Positions 13,763 to 20,210 of a DNA stretch of 21,376 nt are shown here, in pieces. Position 1 is the stretch's first letter, and each line of letters starts with the position of its first letter. Under the pieces are notes generated by a model. The model was given only the letters and a program-made list of their open reading frames with translations. It was not told where the DNA came from and did not search any database. A program made the position numbers and the translations under genes. Source of the DNA: UBA1435 sp041663285. GTDB lineage: Bacteria; Patescibacteriota; Microgenomatia; UBA12405. The stretch lies in contig JBAZSP010000020.1 in assembly GCA_041663285.1 (NCBI GenBank), forward strand, positions 1 to 21,376. Reading direction: 5' to 3'.

Positions 13763-14118
13763 TTAGGCTTTTCGCTTTGGTTTGAATCGAACCCAACAGA
13801 CTGGATGGCCAAAAGATTGATATTTGTCTAATTCAACACCGAGCCTATCCAGGACTTGGGCGGCTTGTTGCATAACATCTTGAGTTTCTTCTGTCCCTAC
13901 TGGGATTCCAAGTATAAAGGAGGTTTGGGCTTGACCCCGAAGATCGACTCTAACACCTATCCGGCGGTCCGGCGGGGTGTGGGCTTCTTGAAGAGCGGTA
14001 TTGACGATTCTTTTCCCCAGATCAGGCAGATCTTGGTAGCCAGGTAATTTCTGGCTTTATTCAGAGCGGCGTTAAGCTCAGCAGCTAATTCGATATCAAT
14101 TTTTCGTATGTTATTGAT
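13763..14118 (-). pseudogene. Frameshifted paralogue of the neighbouring small protein
   Basis: Two reading frames must be joined near 14041-14050 to give one protein. The N-part is IDIELAAELNAALNKARNY (14100-14044). The C-part begins LPGYQDLPDLGKRIVNTALQEAH and ends at CWVRFKPKRKA, stop at 13763. The C-part aligns with the product of 14476-14177: LPDLGKRIVNTALQEAHTPP against LPERAQNLVATAVQEAFTDP, and RVDL against RADL. No ATG is found at the 5' end and no slippery heptamer at the junction, so I regard it as a decayed gene or an assembly indel. The function of the family is unknown to me. Confidence 0.5.
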
Positions 14119-14176
14119 TTAATTATTAAGATAATAATCTGATTACGAAGTTTAAGGGAAGGAACAGAGGGGTTAT

Positions 14177-14476
14177 TTAAGGCTTAAAAGTAAGACGAGG
14201 TTTAATGATGACAGATTCTCTCCTTTTGGCATCCGGCTGGTATTGGCGGTCAAGAACTACTCCAACCCTCTTTAGTAATGGGTCGATTAAATTAAAATCT
14301 AATTCTTCACCTTGGGTCAAGTCTGCCCTTAGAGGCTGTCTTTTTTTTGGATCTGTAAACGCTTCTTGGACAGCTGTTGCTACCAGATTTTGCGCACGTT
14401 CAGGCAGCTCATCCCACAAAGAGGTTCTTTTTACGAAGGACATGGCCTCGGTAGCTGTTTCCGGATTTCTGCCCAT
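14177..14476 (-). CDS. Hypothetical small protein (99 aa)
   Basis: A protein of 99 residues from ATG 14476, 16 bp after the stop of the upstream coiled-coil gene. It has a helical first half (ATEAMSFVKRTSLWDELPERAQNLVATAVQEA) and a basic C-terminus ending IIKPRLTFKP. The frame stays open upstream to 14731, but that part is only the shadow of the neighbouring gene. Similarity to the frameshifted ORF next door (TAxQEAxTxP, RxDL, a C-terminal Val-Leu-Asp-Arg segment) argues that it is a real coding sequence. No recognised domain. Probably transcribed from the promoter at 15106. Confidence 0.55.
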   Translation of the reverse strand: MGRNPETATEAMSFVKRTSLWDELPERAQNLVATAVQEAFTDPKKRQPLRADLTQGEELDFNLIDPLLKRVGVVLDRQYQPDAKRRESVIIKPRLTFKP

Positions 14477-14492
14477 AACTAGAAGACAAGCT

Positions 14493-15089
14493 TTAAGTGG
14501 CTGATCTGGCGGCGGAGTGTTCGTTGCTAAAGAGATATTGCTCTCCCCCACCCTTTTTGTTTTTGACCTGGTTCCAGAAACAATTCCGTTTTTTCTTTTT
14601 GGCGCTATAGGATTCCAGCCAGATGGAGGCTTGAGAAATATTTTTGCGGAAATTGGCGATAAAAGTTTTGAGCCGGCGGAAAAAACCGACCTGGTAAGCG
14701 GAGACTTCGACGACATTGGCATCGACGGCATTGTCGACCTGCTTGTCCAGCTGATCGGTAGCTTTGGCTAGTTGCTTAAGCTCGTCCTGAAGTGCCGCAA
14801 TTTCTTTAAAGAGTTCTTTTTGACGATTGTCGAGGAGGAGTTTTTCTTCTTTTTCGAGGTGACTTACCCCGGAAATGAATTCCTGACCCCAGGAGTTGAG
14901 AGTATTTGATTGTTTGTTAAGCTCGACCGTTTGGCCCAGACCTAAGATCCCTCCGAGCTTAAAGATTGAGGGTTTTTTGTCCGGTGGGGGCGAATTAAAT
15001 TGGCCATCCTTGATTGCTTCAGAAGAAAAGCCGTTTTTGAATACGTGTTGGCCTTTGGTTGCCTGCTTACTTCCAAATAGCTTGGCCAT
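14493..15089 (-). CDS. Coiled-coil hypothetical protein (CPR-type, possibly DUF5660)
   Basis: 198 residues. A disordered N-terminus with Gly, Pro and Lys is followed by a long coiled coil (about 75-125, HLEKEEKLLLDNRQKELFKE... LAKATDQLDKQVDNA). A helical region (QVGFFRRLKTFIANFRKNI) and a conserved-looking end, FWNQVKNKKGGGEQYLFSNE and HSAARSAT, complete it. The C-terminus resembles a small family I associate with Microgenomates genomes (perhaps DUF5660); this is from memory and unverified. No signal peptide or membrane helix, so cytoplasmic. A perfect extended -10 lies 8 nt before ATG 15089. Confidence 0.75.
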   Translation of the reverse strand: MAKLFGSKQATKGQHVFKNGFSSEAIKDGQFNSPPPDKKPSIFKLGGILGLGQTVELNKQSNTLNSWGQEFISGVSHLEKEEKLLLDNRQKELFKEIAALQDELKQLAKATDQLDKQVDNAVDANVVEVSAYQVGFFRRLKTFIANFRKNISQASIWLESYSAKKKKRNCFWNQVKNKKGGGEQYLFSNEHSAARSAT

Positions 15090-15097
15090 AGTGCCGT

Positions 15098-15106
15098 ATT
15101 ATATCA
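15098..15106 (-). promoter_or_regulatory. Extended -10 promoter of the coiled-coil gene
   Basis: TGATATAAT on the minus strand (15106-15098), identical to the box before the phosphotransferase gene, with 8 nt to the ATG at 15089. It lies in the 40-bp gap after the trigger factor gene. The predicted transcript is leaderless. Confidence 0.6.
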
Positions 15107-15129
15107 CAGATACGCACAAAATGAGTGGT

Positions 15130-15957
15130 TTATAAGCTACTCAAGAAACTGACGACTTTTTGTTCTAACAAAACAAAGTAGAGAATATTGGGATTGGATA
15201 AATTGTGATTCTTGGCTTTAAGGCTATTTAATTCTTCCTGGCTGACCTGAATGTTTTGTTCCTGGGCTATCAAGCTGATACTTTGGTTAATTTTCCAATC
15301 CTGGGTTACCCGGGATGCCAGTTGTTGCCGGTATTGCTCGAGAGTGGTGTTTTTGGATCTTAAATATTGGTCGACGGTTAGGCCAGCTTGGGATGTTTGG
15401 TCAATTAAGCCAGACAGGCGGTGCTGGATCTCGGTCTCAAGAAGGATCTCGGGCAGATCGCAGTGGCTGTATTTGATCAAAATATCGTAATATTTTGCTA
15501 CTTTACCGTCTTTATCGGATTGGGGGGCGGATTCCCCTGTCGGACCTTGGGCATTAAGACTTTTGATATCGGCCTGGTATAGGGGATCAAGAGTGTGAGG
15601 GGGTAATTCACAGGAAGTTAGGGAGGCTTGCCATTCGTGGACCAAATCGATCGGAGGGGTTTGGAAGCTAATTTTGGGCGGGATAATCGGCTTTAGCTGA
15701 TAGTCTTTGATTTTTTGGCCGTAAAGCTTGGAAAAGACAGATGAGGCGACATCTTCGATAAGGTGAGTGAGCGGGATGGATTCTTCGACCATGGACAACG
15801 GGGCCTTGCCGGGGCGGAAACCGTCTTTTTGGAAGCTTTGTTGATGATTTTGGAGGACCTCCTGACGGCTTTGATCGATGTCGGTTATAGAGGCCGTAAG
15901 GGTGAGAGTAAAACTATTGTCCGGGTTGCGGACTAAATCGGTTGAAGTATCTGTCAT
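15130..15957 (-). CDS. tig: Trigger factor, minimal form without PPIase domain
   Basis: A ribosome-associated chaperone meeting nascent chains at the exit tunnel. The N-terminal ribosome-binding domain has the signature loop GFRPGKAP (46-53; canonical GFRxGxxP). The C-terminal SurA-like chaperone domain reads LPEILLETEIQHRLSGLIDQ, then GLTVDQYLRSKNTTLEQYRQQLASRVTQDWKINQSISLIAQEQ and IQVSQEELN. The FKBP-type prolyl isomerase domain between them is missing, giving 275 residues instead of about 430. A short Gln/Asp-rich linker (about 130-155) takes its place. ATG 15957 is 10 nt after an extended -10 shared with the divergent gene. Confidence 0.85.
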   Translation of the reverse strand: MTDTSTDLVRNPDNSFTLTLTASITDIDQSRQEVLQNHQQSFQKDGFRPGKAPLSMVEESIPLTHLIEDVASSVFSKLYGQKIKDYQLKPIIPPKISFQTPPIDLVHEWQASLTSCELPPHTLDPLYQADIKSLNAQGPTGESAPQSDKDGKVAKYYDILIKYSHCDLPEILLETEIQHRLSGLIDQTSQAGLTVDQYLRSKNTTLEQYRQQLASRVTQDWKINQSISLIAQEQNIQVSQEELNSLKAKNHNLSNPNILYFVLLEQKVVSFLSSL

Positions 15958-15967
15958 AAGTAAGGTT

Positions 15968-15977
15968 ATGATATCAT
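15968..15977. promoter_or_regulatory. Palindromic divergent -10 promoter, tig / lysozyme-like gene
   Basis: ATGATATCAT is a perfect palindrome, so TGATATCAT is an extended -10 box on both strands. On the minus strand 10 nt lead to the tig ATG. On the plus strand 10 nt (GGAGGAGGCA) lead to GTG 15988. The same arrangement occurs at recG/2883. Confidence 0.45.
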
Positions 15978-16629
15978 GGAGGAGGCAGTGAAGCCATTCG
16001 GTATGATAGACAGGATAATGAAGATGATCAGCAAATCGGTTTTGGTTTTTAGCGTGGCCATAATGATCCTATTGGTGGCGACCTGGGAGCTAACGATTTT
16101 GGCCTTGGATAACATAGCTGAAAATAGAAGTCAGAAGGTGTGGGAAAAACAACAAGCGAGAAATTTAACGATAAAAGAGGCGACGACCTTGGTAAGCAGT
16201 TTAAACAATGTTGTAGTGGAAGAAATCATGGCAGCCGATAGCCGGCCGGAATTGATACGGCGGTACTTGGAAAAATATAAATCTCCTTTAGCTCCTTATG
16301 CTAACTTAATTGTGGATTTATCGGAAGAAAACGGGTTTGATTATTATTGGATGGTGGCGATTGCCCAACAGGAGTCAAATTTATGTAAAAAAATCCCGGT
16401 GAATTCCTATAATTGTTGGGGGTACGGAATCCATTCTAAAGGGACTTTACGGTTTGAGAATTATGAGATAGCCCTAAAGACTTATGCAGAGTATTTAAAA
16501 AGGCAGTATTTTGATAAAGGTTTGACGACACCGGAGCAGATAATGAAAAAATATTGCCCAAATTCAAACGGATCCTGGGCCCGGGGGGTGCAACAGTTTA
16601 TTACGGAGCTGGAGCAGGGTGATTTTTGA
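15976..16629 (+). CDS. Membrane-anchored lysozyme-fold (glucosaminidase/transglycosylase-like) protein
   Basis: 217 residues. One N-terminal membrane helix (about 20-42, SVLVFSVAIMILLVATWELTIL) follows a short basic segment. A helical linker leads to a C-terminal domain with MVAIAQQESNLCKK (candidate catalytic Glu133), NCWGYGIHSKGTLRF and EIALKTYAEYL. This is the pattern of lysozyme-fold peptidoglycan hydrolases, with Glu after a helix and then a WGYG segment. Cys137 and Cys147 could form a disulfide outside the membrane. It probably cuts or remodels peptidoglycan. The exact family is uncertain. The start could be ATG 15976 or, if the palindromic promoter is right, GTG 15988 (ATG 16003 is also possible). 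Confidence 0.72.
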   Translation: MEEAVKPFGMIDRIMKMISKSVLVFSVAIMILLVATWELTILALDNIAENRSQKVWEKQQARNLTIKEATTLVSSLNNVVVEEIMAADSRPELIRRYLEKYKSPLAPYANLIVDLSEENGFDYYWMVAIAQQESNLCKKIPVNSYNCWGYGIHSKGTLRFENYEIALKTYAEYLKRQYFDKGLTTPEQIMKKYCPNSNGSWARGVQQFITELEQGDF

Positions 16630-16650
16630 CGGTGTGTAACTAATTTGTAC

Positions 16651-16679
16651 TTGACATATCTATAATATATTGATATAGT
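16651..16679 (+). promoter_or_regulatory. Consensus promoter upstream of efp
   Basis: TTGACA (16651-16656), a 17-bp spacer and TATAGT (16674-16679) form the best sigma-70-type promoter in the window. Transcription should begin near 16686. This is just before a strong terminator hairpin, so the primary product is either a ~50-nt RNA or the efp leader. Confidence 0.75.
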
Positions 16680-16686
16680 GCGTATC

Positions 16687-16733
16687 AGATCCCGGGGTGG
16701 CTCCTCTAAAAGCATGCTCTGGGATTTTTTTAT
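16687..16733 (+). terminator. Terminator / attenuator hairpin in efp leader
   Basis: AGATCCCGGGGTG (16687-16699) pairs with TGCTCTGGGATTT (16715-16727) over 13 bp, including several G-U pairs. The 15-nt loop is followed by a U-run (seven T in total). It begins within a few nt of the predicted start site of the consensus promoter. Read-through is needed to reach efp 37 nt later. Either this is conditional termination controlling efp, or it ends a separate small RNA. I see no aptamer or amino-acid-rich leader ORF. Confidence 0.7.
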
Positions 16734-16769
16734 TGCTTTTTATTGTTCTCAAGAATAGAATAACTACCT

Positions 16770-17333
16770 ATGGGAGCAATCAGCACATCACAACTAAAGA
16801 AAGGTATCTATATTATTTTCCATGAAGAGCCTCACCTGGTGGTCGATATAACTTTTGTCAGCCCGGGGAAGGGCAGCGCGTTTTATCGAACAAGACTGAA
16901 AAATCTTTTTAGCGGTAGAGTGGTGGAATATACCTACAAGTCAGGAGAAAAGGTAGATGAGGTGCTGGTGGAAACTCATGAGGCTTCGTACTCGTATTTT
17001 GACGGTTCGGCATATGTTTTTATTGAGCCCAGAACATTTGAACAGTACAGTGTGCCGGCTGAAGTTATGGGCGACGATAAGGTCTATTTGAAAGAAGGAC
17101 TGCTTTACCGGATTAAGTTCTACGAAGATAAGGCGGTGGGGGTAACACTCCCCAAGAGCATCAGTTGTGTGGTGGTTGAGGCGGAAAATTCGGTTAAAGG
17201 TGACACGGCAACGTCGGCGACTAAACAAGCGGTGGTTGATACCGGGGCGAAAGTACAAGTTCCCCTATTTGTGAAAGTCGGGGACGAAATTACCATCAGT
17301 ACTGAAAGTGGTAGCTATTTGTCGAGAAAATAA
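16770..17333 (+). CDS. efp: Elongation factor P
   Basis: Relieves ribosome stalling at polyproline stretches. 187 residues in three beta domains, of normal length. The functional loop is SPGKGSAFYRTRLKNL, with Lys34 at the site that is beta-lysylated in E. coli, so a Lys-type modification is possible. Domain III ends with VKVGDEITISTESGSYLSRK, the conserved C-terminus. Pro-rich proteins encoded nearby (PBP tail, 18694 and 17784 products) are plausible clients. No Shine-Dalgarno is visible. Expression passes through the promoter-terminator leader immediately upstream. Confidence 0.96.
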   Translation: MGAISTSQLKKGIYIIFHEEPHLVVDITFVSPGKGSAFYRTRLKNLFSGRVVEYTYKSGEKVDEVLVETHEASYSYFDGSAYVFIEPRTFEQYSVPAEVMGDDKVYLKEGLLYRIKFYEDKAVGVTLPKSISCVVVEAENSVKGDTATSATKQAVVDTGAKVQVPLFVKVGDEITISTESGSYLSRK

Positions 17334-17385
17334 TCTCATGGGAAAGTAAAGGTAGTGACTTGATGAAAAAGTTGCCTAGAAAGGG

Positions 17386-17784
17386 TTAAAGAGAAATGTC
17401 GGGATCCAAAACTGGCGGCGGAAAATCCTGGTAGTTACGGATATCTTTTTCGACGGTGTCGAAGGTGGCCTGGTATTTGCCTAAAAGTTCGTTTTGAGAG
17501 GAAATATCGGAAGGAACAGGCGAAAGTAAAGGATTATTGGTAAGAGGGGTGGGGGTGGGCAGACCGGTAGGGTCGGACTTTTTGGGCTTAAGATAGGGAA
17601 CGATAAGGCTAAGAAGAAGAACGATGACGATGGTGGCGACCAAAATTTTTAGAAGTTTGATTTTGGGATCGGCAGTGGCGGGAGATTCTGGGACTTTGGG
17701 AACGGTAAGATCCGGCACGGGTAATCCGGAAGCTAGGGGATTGTCGGATGGAGGTGGGGTGATTTGGAAATCCTGATCAGCCAT
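17386..17784 (-). CDS. Proline-rich single-pass membrane protein, unknown
   Basis: 132 residues. A Pro-rich cytoplasmic segment (1-40, with PPPSDNP and VPDLTVPKVPESP) precedes one membrane helix (about 45-64, LLKILVATIVIVLLLSLIVPYL), a KPKK stop, and a Pro/Thr/Ser-rich extracytoplasmic tail. No domain is recognised. ATG 17784 overlaps the end of the upstream gene by 8 bp, so the two are surely co-expressed and may act together at the envelope. Confidence 0.7.
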   Translation of the reverse strand: MADQDFQITPPPSDNPLASGLPVPDLTVPKVPESPATADPKIKLLKILVATIVIVLLLSLIVPYLKPKKSDPTGLPTPTPLTNNPLLSPVPSDISSQNELLGKYQATFDTVEKDIRNYQDFPPPVLDPDISL

Positions 17785-18694
17785 TAGGTTTGGTGAATTT
17801 AATAATAATTGACTTAAGAGTTTTGGAGATATCGAGAAGATAATTGTCGACCTTGGTGAGCTCTAAGGTTGAGTCAGGATAAAAATTATCGAAAGAGCGC
17901 TGGTTTTGCTTTTGATTAGTATAGCTTAGGGACTGGGAGAAGGCTTGGTTGATAAGGTCGATTTTGACGGTAACCGGATCGAACCAGGCCAGCTCACTGG
18001 CAGGGATGTCGGGAAGACTTTTTAAATCTTGCTCAATAATTGAGAGCCGCTGGAGATTTAATTTTTGGTAATTAATTCGGTTTTTGACCAGAGCCGAATA
18101 GAGTGATTTTTGGATACCGATATAATTTTTTTTGAATTCGGCCAAATAATCTTTGAGATCGTCGGCATTGTTGATAGATTCCAGGATCAGGTTTTGCTCT
18201 TTCAGCCACTTTTCCCAGGCAGTAAGCTCAATTTGGCTTTTTTCAATTTCCTGGGGTTGCTGGCTTTTTAGCTTATCTATGTAAAACTGAAGCGCCAGGG
18301 CGTAAGTGCGAAGCGTATCGTTTCGGGCGGCTAAGACTTGCTTGGTGGCGTCGAAAATTTCTTTTTGGGTGGTAACAGTGCCGTACTTAAGGTTAATTTG
18401 CTTTTTTTCGGTATAAAGTTTGTAGGCTTCCTGATAAAGCTTAATTTGGTATTGATAGTCGGCAAAATATTTGGGGAAGGGATCTTCGGGGGTAGGAGTA
18501 GCGGTGGGAGCCAGAGTGACAGTGGAGGTAGGGATGCTAGTCACTATAGTGACGGGTAAGGTGTCGGCGGCGGCAGGGAGGGCAGTGTTTGGAGTGGGAG
18601 CAGGAGAGACAATGGCTTGAGAGGTAGGCTCGGGGGTGGGCGAAACAGGATTGGGATTGTTGAGAGGTAACATTAATAGAGCAAAGAGCCACAT
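17777..18694 (-). CDS. Putative exported helical protein with Pro/Thr-rich linker
   Basis: 305 residues. A short hydrophobic start (MWLFALLMLPL) may be a signal or anchor. A Pro/Thr/Ser/Ala linker follows to about residue 72 (TSTVTLAPTATPTPEDP). The rest is alpha-helical and probably coiled coil (YQYQIKLYQEAYKLYTEKKQ... YIDKLKSQQPQEIEKSQIELTAWEKWLKE). The linker looks like the tail of the PBP in this window, suggesting a common wall-spanning spacer. No family is recognised. ATG 18694 is 5 nt after TGTTAAACT. It overlaps the downstream membrane protein gene by 8 bp. Confidence 0.7.
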   Translation of the reverse strand: MWLFALLMLPLNNPNPVSPTPEPTSQAIVSPAPTPNTALPAAADTLPVTIVTSIPTSTVTLAPTATPTPEDPFPKYFADYQYQIKLYQEAYKLYTEKKQINLKYGTVTTQKEIFDATKQVLAARNDTLRTYALALQFYIDKLKSQQPQEIEKSQIELTAWEKWLKEQNLILESINNADDLKDYLAEFKKNYIGIQKSLYSALVKNRINYQKLNLQRLSIIEQDLKSLPDIPASELAWFDPVTVKIDLINQAFSQSLSYTNQKQNQRSFDNFYPDSTLELTKVDNYLLDISKTLKSIIIKFTKPNG

Positions 18695-18699
18695 GAGCT

Positions 18700-18708
18700 A
18701 GTTTAACA
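18700..18708 (-). promoter_or_regulatory. Extended -10 promoter of the exported helical protein gene
   Basis: TGTTAAACT (minus strand, 18708-18700) fits TGnTAAACT, with AGCTC between it and the ATG at 18694. The predicted message is leaderless and covers both envelope genes. Confidence 0.5.
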
Positions 18709-18753
18709 GATGGCGAAGGTTTTGGAAAATTTGCTTACCATAAGCAGTAAAGG

Positions 18754-18835
18754 TGCCGCAGAGAGGACTCGAACCTCCACACCTTACGGTATACGCTCCT
18801 AAAGCGTACGTGTATACCAGTTTCACCACTGCGGC
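18754..18835 (-). tRNA. tRNA-Leu (TAG)
   Basis: A class II cloverleaf on the minus strand: acceptor GCCGCAG/CTGCGGC, anticodon stem TACGC/GCGTA with loop TTTAGGA (anticodon TAG), a long variable arm TACCGTAAGGTG, and T arm GGAGG TTCGAGT CCTCT. Discriminator A, no CCA. 82 nt. Confidence 0.93.
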
Positions 18836-18845
18836 GAAAATCGAG

Positions 18846-18918
18846 TGAGCCGCGTGGGACTCGAACCCACGACCAATCGCTTAAGAGGCGATTGCTCTAC
18901 CGACTGAGCTAGCGGCTC
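18846..18918 (-). tRNA. tRNA-Lys (CTT)
   Basis: Minus strand: acceptor GAGCCGC/GCGGCTC, D arm GCTC AGTCGGTA GAGC, anticodon stem ATCGC/GCGAT with loop CTCTTAA (anticodon CTT), and T arm GTGGG TTCGAGT CCCAC. Discriminator A, no CCA. It lies 10 bp from tRNA-Leu. Confidence 0.94.
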
Positions 18919-18922
18919 TAGG

Positions 18923-18996
18923 TATCCCCAGTTGGGATCGAACCAACGACCTCTTTCTTAGAAGGAAAGCGCTCTATCCAACTGAGCTATGGGGAC
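18923..18996 (-). tRNA. tRNA-Arg (TCT)
   Basis: Minus strand: acceptor GTCCCCA/TGGGGAT (a G-U first pair), D arm GCTC AGTTGGATA GAGC, anticodon stem CTTTC/GAAAG with loop CTTCTAA (anticodon TCT), and T arm GTTGG TTCGATC CCAAC. It lies 4 bp from tRNA-Lys, so they are likely one transcript. CCA not encoded. Confidence 0.93.
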
Positions 18997-19043
18997 AGCG
19001 GATTGGTGATATTTTACCAGCTTAATTGATAGAATACCTTATT

Positions 19044-19115
19044 GCGCCTATAGCTCAACGGATAGAGTACTAGTCTTCGGAACTAGTGATGAAGGTCCGA
19101 TTCCTTCTGGGCGCA
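19044..19115 (+). tRNA. tRNA-Arg (TCG)
   Basis: Plus strand: acceptor GCGCCTA/TGGGCGC, D arm GCTC AACGGATA GAGT, anticodon stem CTAGT/ACTAG with loop CTTCGGA (anticodon TCG), and T arm AAGG/CCTT with loop TCCGATT (no GTTC-type loop start, slightly unusual). Discriminator A, no CCA. Confidence 0.9.
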
Positions 19116-19195
19116 CAAAGAAATAAAAGTCCTTTAAGAAAGTAAATAAACCTTGCCGAATATTAGGCAGAAAACCACGCTTAAAAGAGTGTAGC

Positions 19196-20095
19196 TTATT
19201 TTCCCCTAATCAAATCACGCACCATTTGTTTTCTTTTAGCGGCCCTAGCTGCTTCTTTATCCTGGACTAGATGATCGATATGGGCTAGAGTAAGTCGGAG
19301 GGGAAGATCGTTTAACCCCATTCTGGCCGCTTGGATATTGTCGATGAAATCTGGAGAAATTTGCTGATAATATTGGCATTGACGGAATTCGTGAATGTAA
19401 GGCCGAGGCCTTGATTTTACTCTGCCATCGTTGTGGCTGACACCGGCAATGAAACAATCGGCTGGCTTATAACCATCTTTTGGAGTAAGAAGAGAGCTGT
19501 ATAGATGGGCTTCGACGGGAAAAAACTGACAAATGATTGGCCAGCAGGTATCAGCAAACCATTCGGACATTCCTTCCTCAATATACCTAGGAACCGCCAG
19601 AACGCGGATGCCGTTTTGATCAATACGATGAGGAGCGGAGTAATGGTAGATCTCATGAGCGAGAGATTGAGCTTGGCGAATTACTGAAAGGGCTGGAAAG
19701 GAACTATTAAAAAACTCATAGCCGGGAAGGCCGCCGTCATTTAAGACCCAGATAGTGTCGATACCGCTAATTCCAAGTGTCATATGGCCAATATCATCCG
19801 GCGATTTGGCAACTAAGTCGATGCTATCGGCGGCCAGGATTTTTCGGGGTATGCAAACAGCAGGTTTTAGATTATCGGGCAGGGATTGACTAATAACAAA
19901 GAAAGCTTTTTGGGCGAAAGCCATCATTTGAGGAGTAATTGGTTGCTCTCCGGTTACTTTCAAACCTTGTATTTCAAATATTCTGGCTCGATGAATGGCA
20001 GTCAAAGTGTCCAATGAACCCGGAGGATAAGGCTTAACTACGTGCTCCAAGAATTTATCGGCTGGCAACTGGCCAAACTCAACTCTTCCGTCCAT
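19196..20095 (-). CDS. Putative HExxH (gluzincin-type) zinc metallopeptidase
   Basis: 299 residues. The motif LAHEIYHY gives His147, Glu148 and His151. PRYIEEGMSEWFAD follows 20-odd residues later, with Glu173/Glu174 (or Glu178) as the likely third zinc ligand. This is the HExxH...E layout of gluzincins. There is no signal peptide or membrane helix, so the protein is probably cytoplasmic. The N-terminal 120 residues and C-terminal third match nothing I recognise, and the C-terminus is very basic (AARAAKRKQMVRDLIRGK). ATG 20095 is 8 nt after TGTTATCTT. It stands alone between the tRNA cluster and the paralogous pair. A peptidase role is inference from the motif. Confidence 0.72.
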   Translation of the reverse strand: MDGRVEFGQLPADKFLEHVVKPYPPGSLDTLTAIHRARIFEIQGLKVTGEQPITPQMMAFAQKAFFVISQSLPDNLKPAVCIPRKILAADSIDLVAKSPDDIGHMTLGISGIDTIWVLNDGGLPGYEFFNSSFPALSVIRQAQSLAHEIYHYSAPHRIDQNGIRVLAVPRYIEEGMSEWFADTCWPIICQFFPVEAHLYSSLLTPKDGYKPADCFIAGVSHNDGRVKSRPRPYIHEFRQCQYYQQISPDFIDNIQAARMGLNDLPLRLTLAHIDHLVQDKEAARAAKRKQMVRDLIRGK

Positions 20096-20103
20096 TTAGA
20101 TAT

Positions 20104-20112
20104 AAGATAACA
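20104..20112 (-). promoter_or_regulatory. Extended -10 promoter of the metallopeptidase gene
   Basis: TGTTATCTT on the minus strand (20112-20104) lies 8 nt before ATG 20095. It has the same layout as the other extended -10 boxes in the window. TATATC a few bases later is an alternative. Confidence 0.4.
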
Positions 20113-20210
20113 TAAGGTTGTCCCCTATTTGGGGTTGAGGATAAAAATATATTTTAATTATGGGATGACCAGAATTTTCGGGCGAGAGCTTCGCGAAGCC
20201 GGAAGCCGAA

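Noticed and set aside
14477..14731. N-terminal extension of the 14476-14177 ORF
   Set aside because: This part is the shadow frame of the coiled-coil gene, which has its own promoter, coiled coil and plausible C-terminus. The downstream gene can start at ATG 14476.
16687..16733. T-box riboswitch before efp, because of GGGGTGGCTCC
   Set aside because: Only a few bases resemble the T-box core. There is no room for Stem I between the promoter and the hairpin, and efp is not a synthetase or amino-acid gene.
16714..16758. ORF MLWDFFIAFYCSQE inside the efp leader hairpin
   Set aside because: The ATG lies at the loop-stem boundary of the terminator, with no upstream signal. Its codons mostly reflect the U-run.
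19130..19195. Terminator after the metallopeptidase gene (TGCC...GGCA)
   Set aside because: The stem is only four pairs with an eight-base loop, and the following sequence has no continuous U-run.
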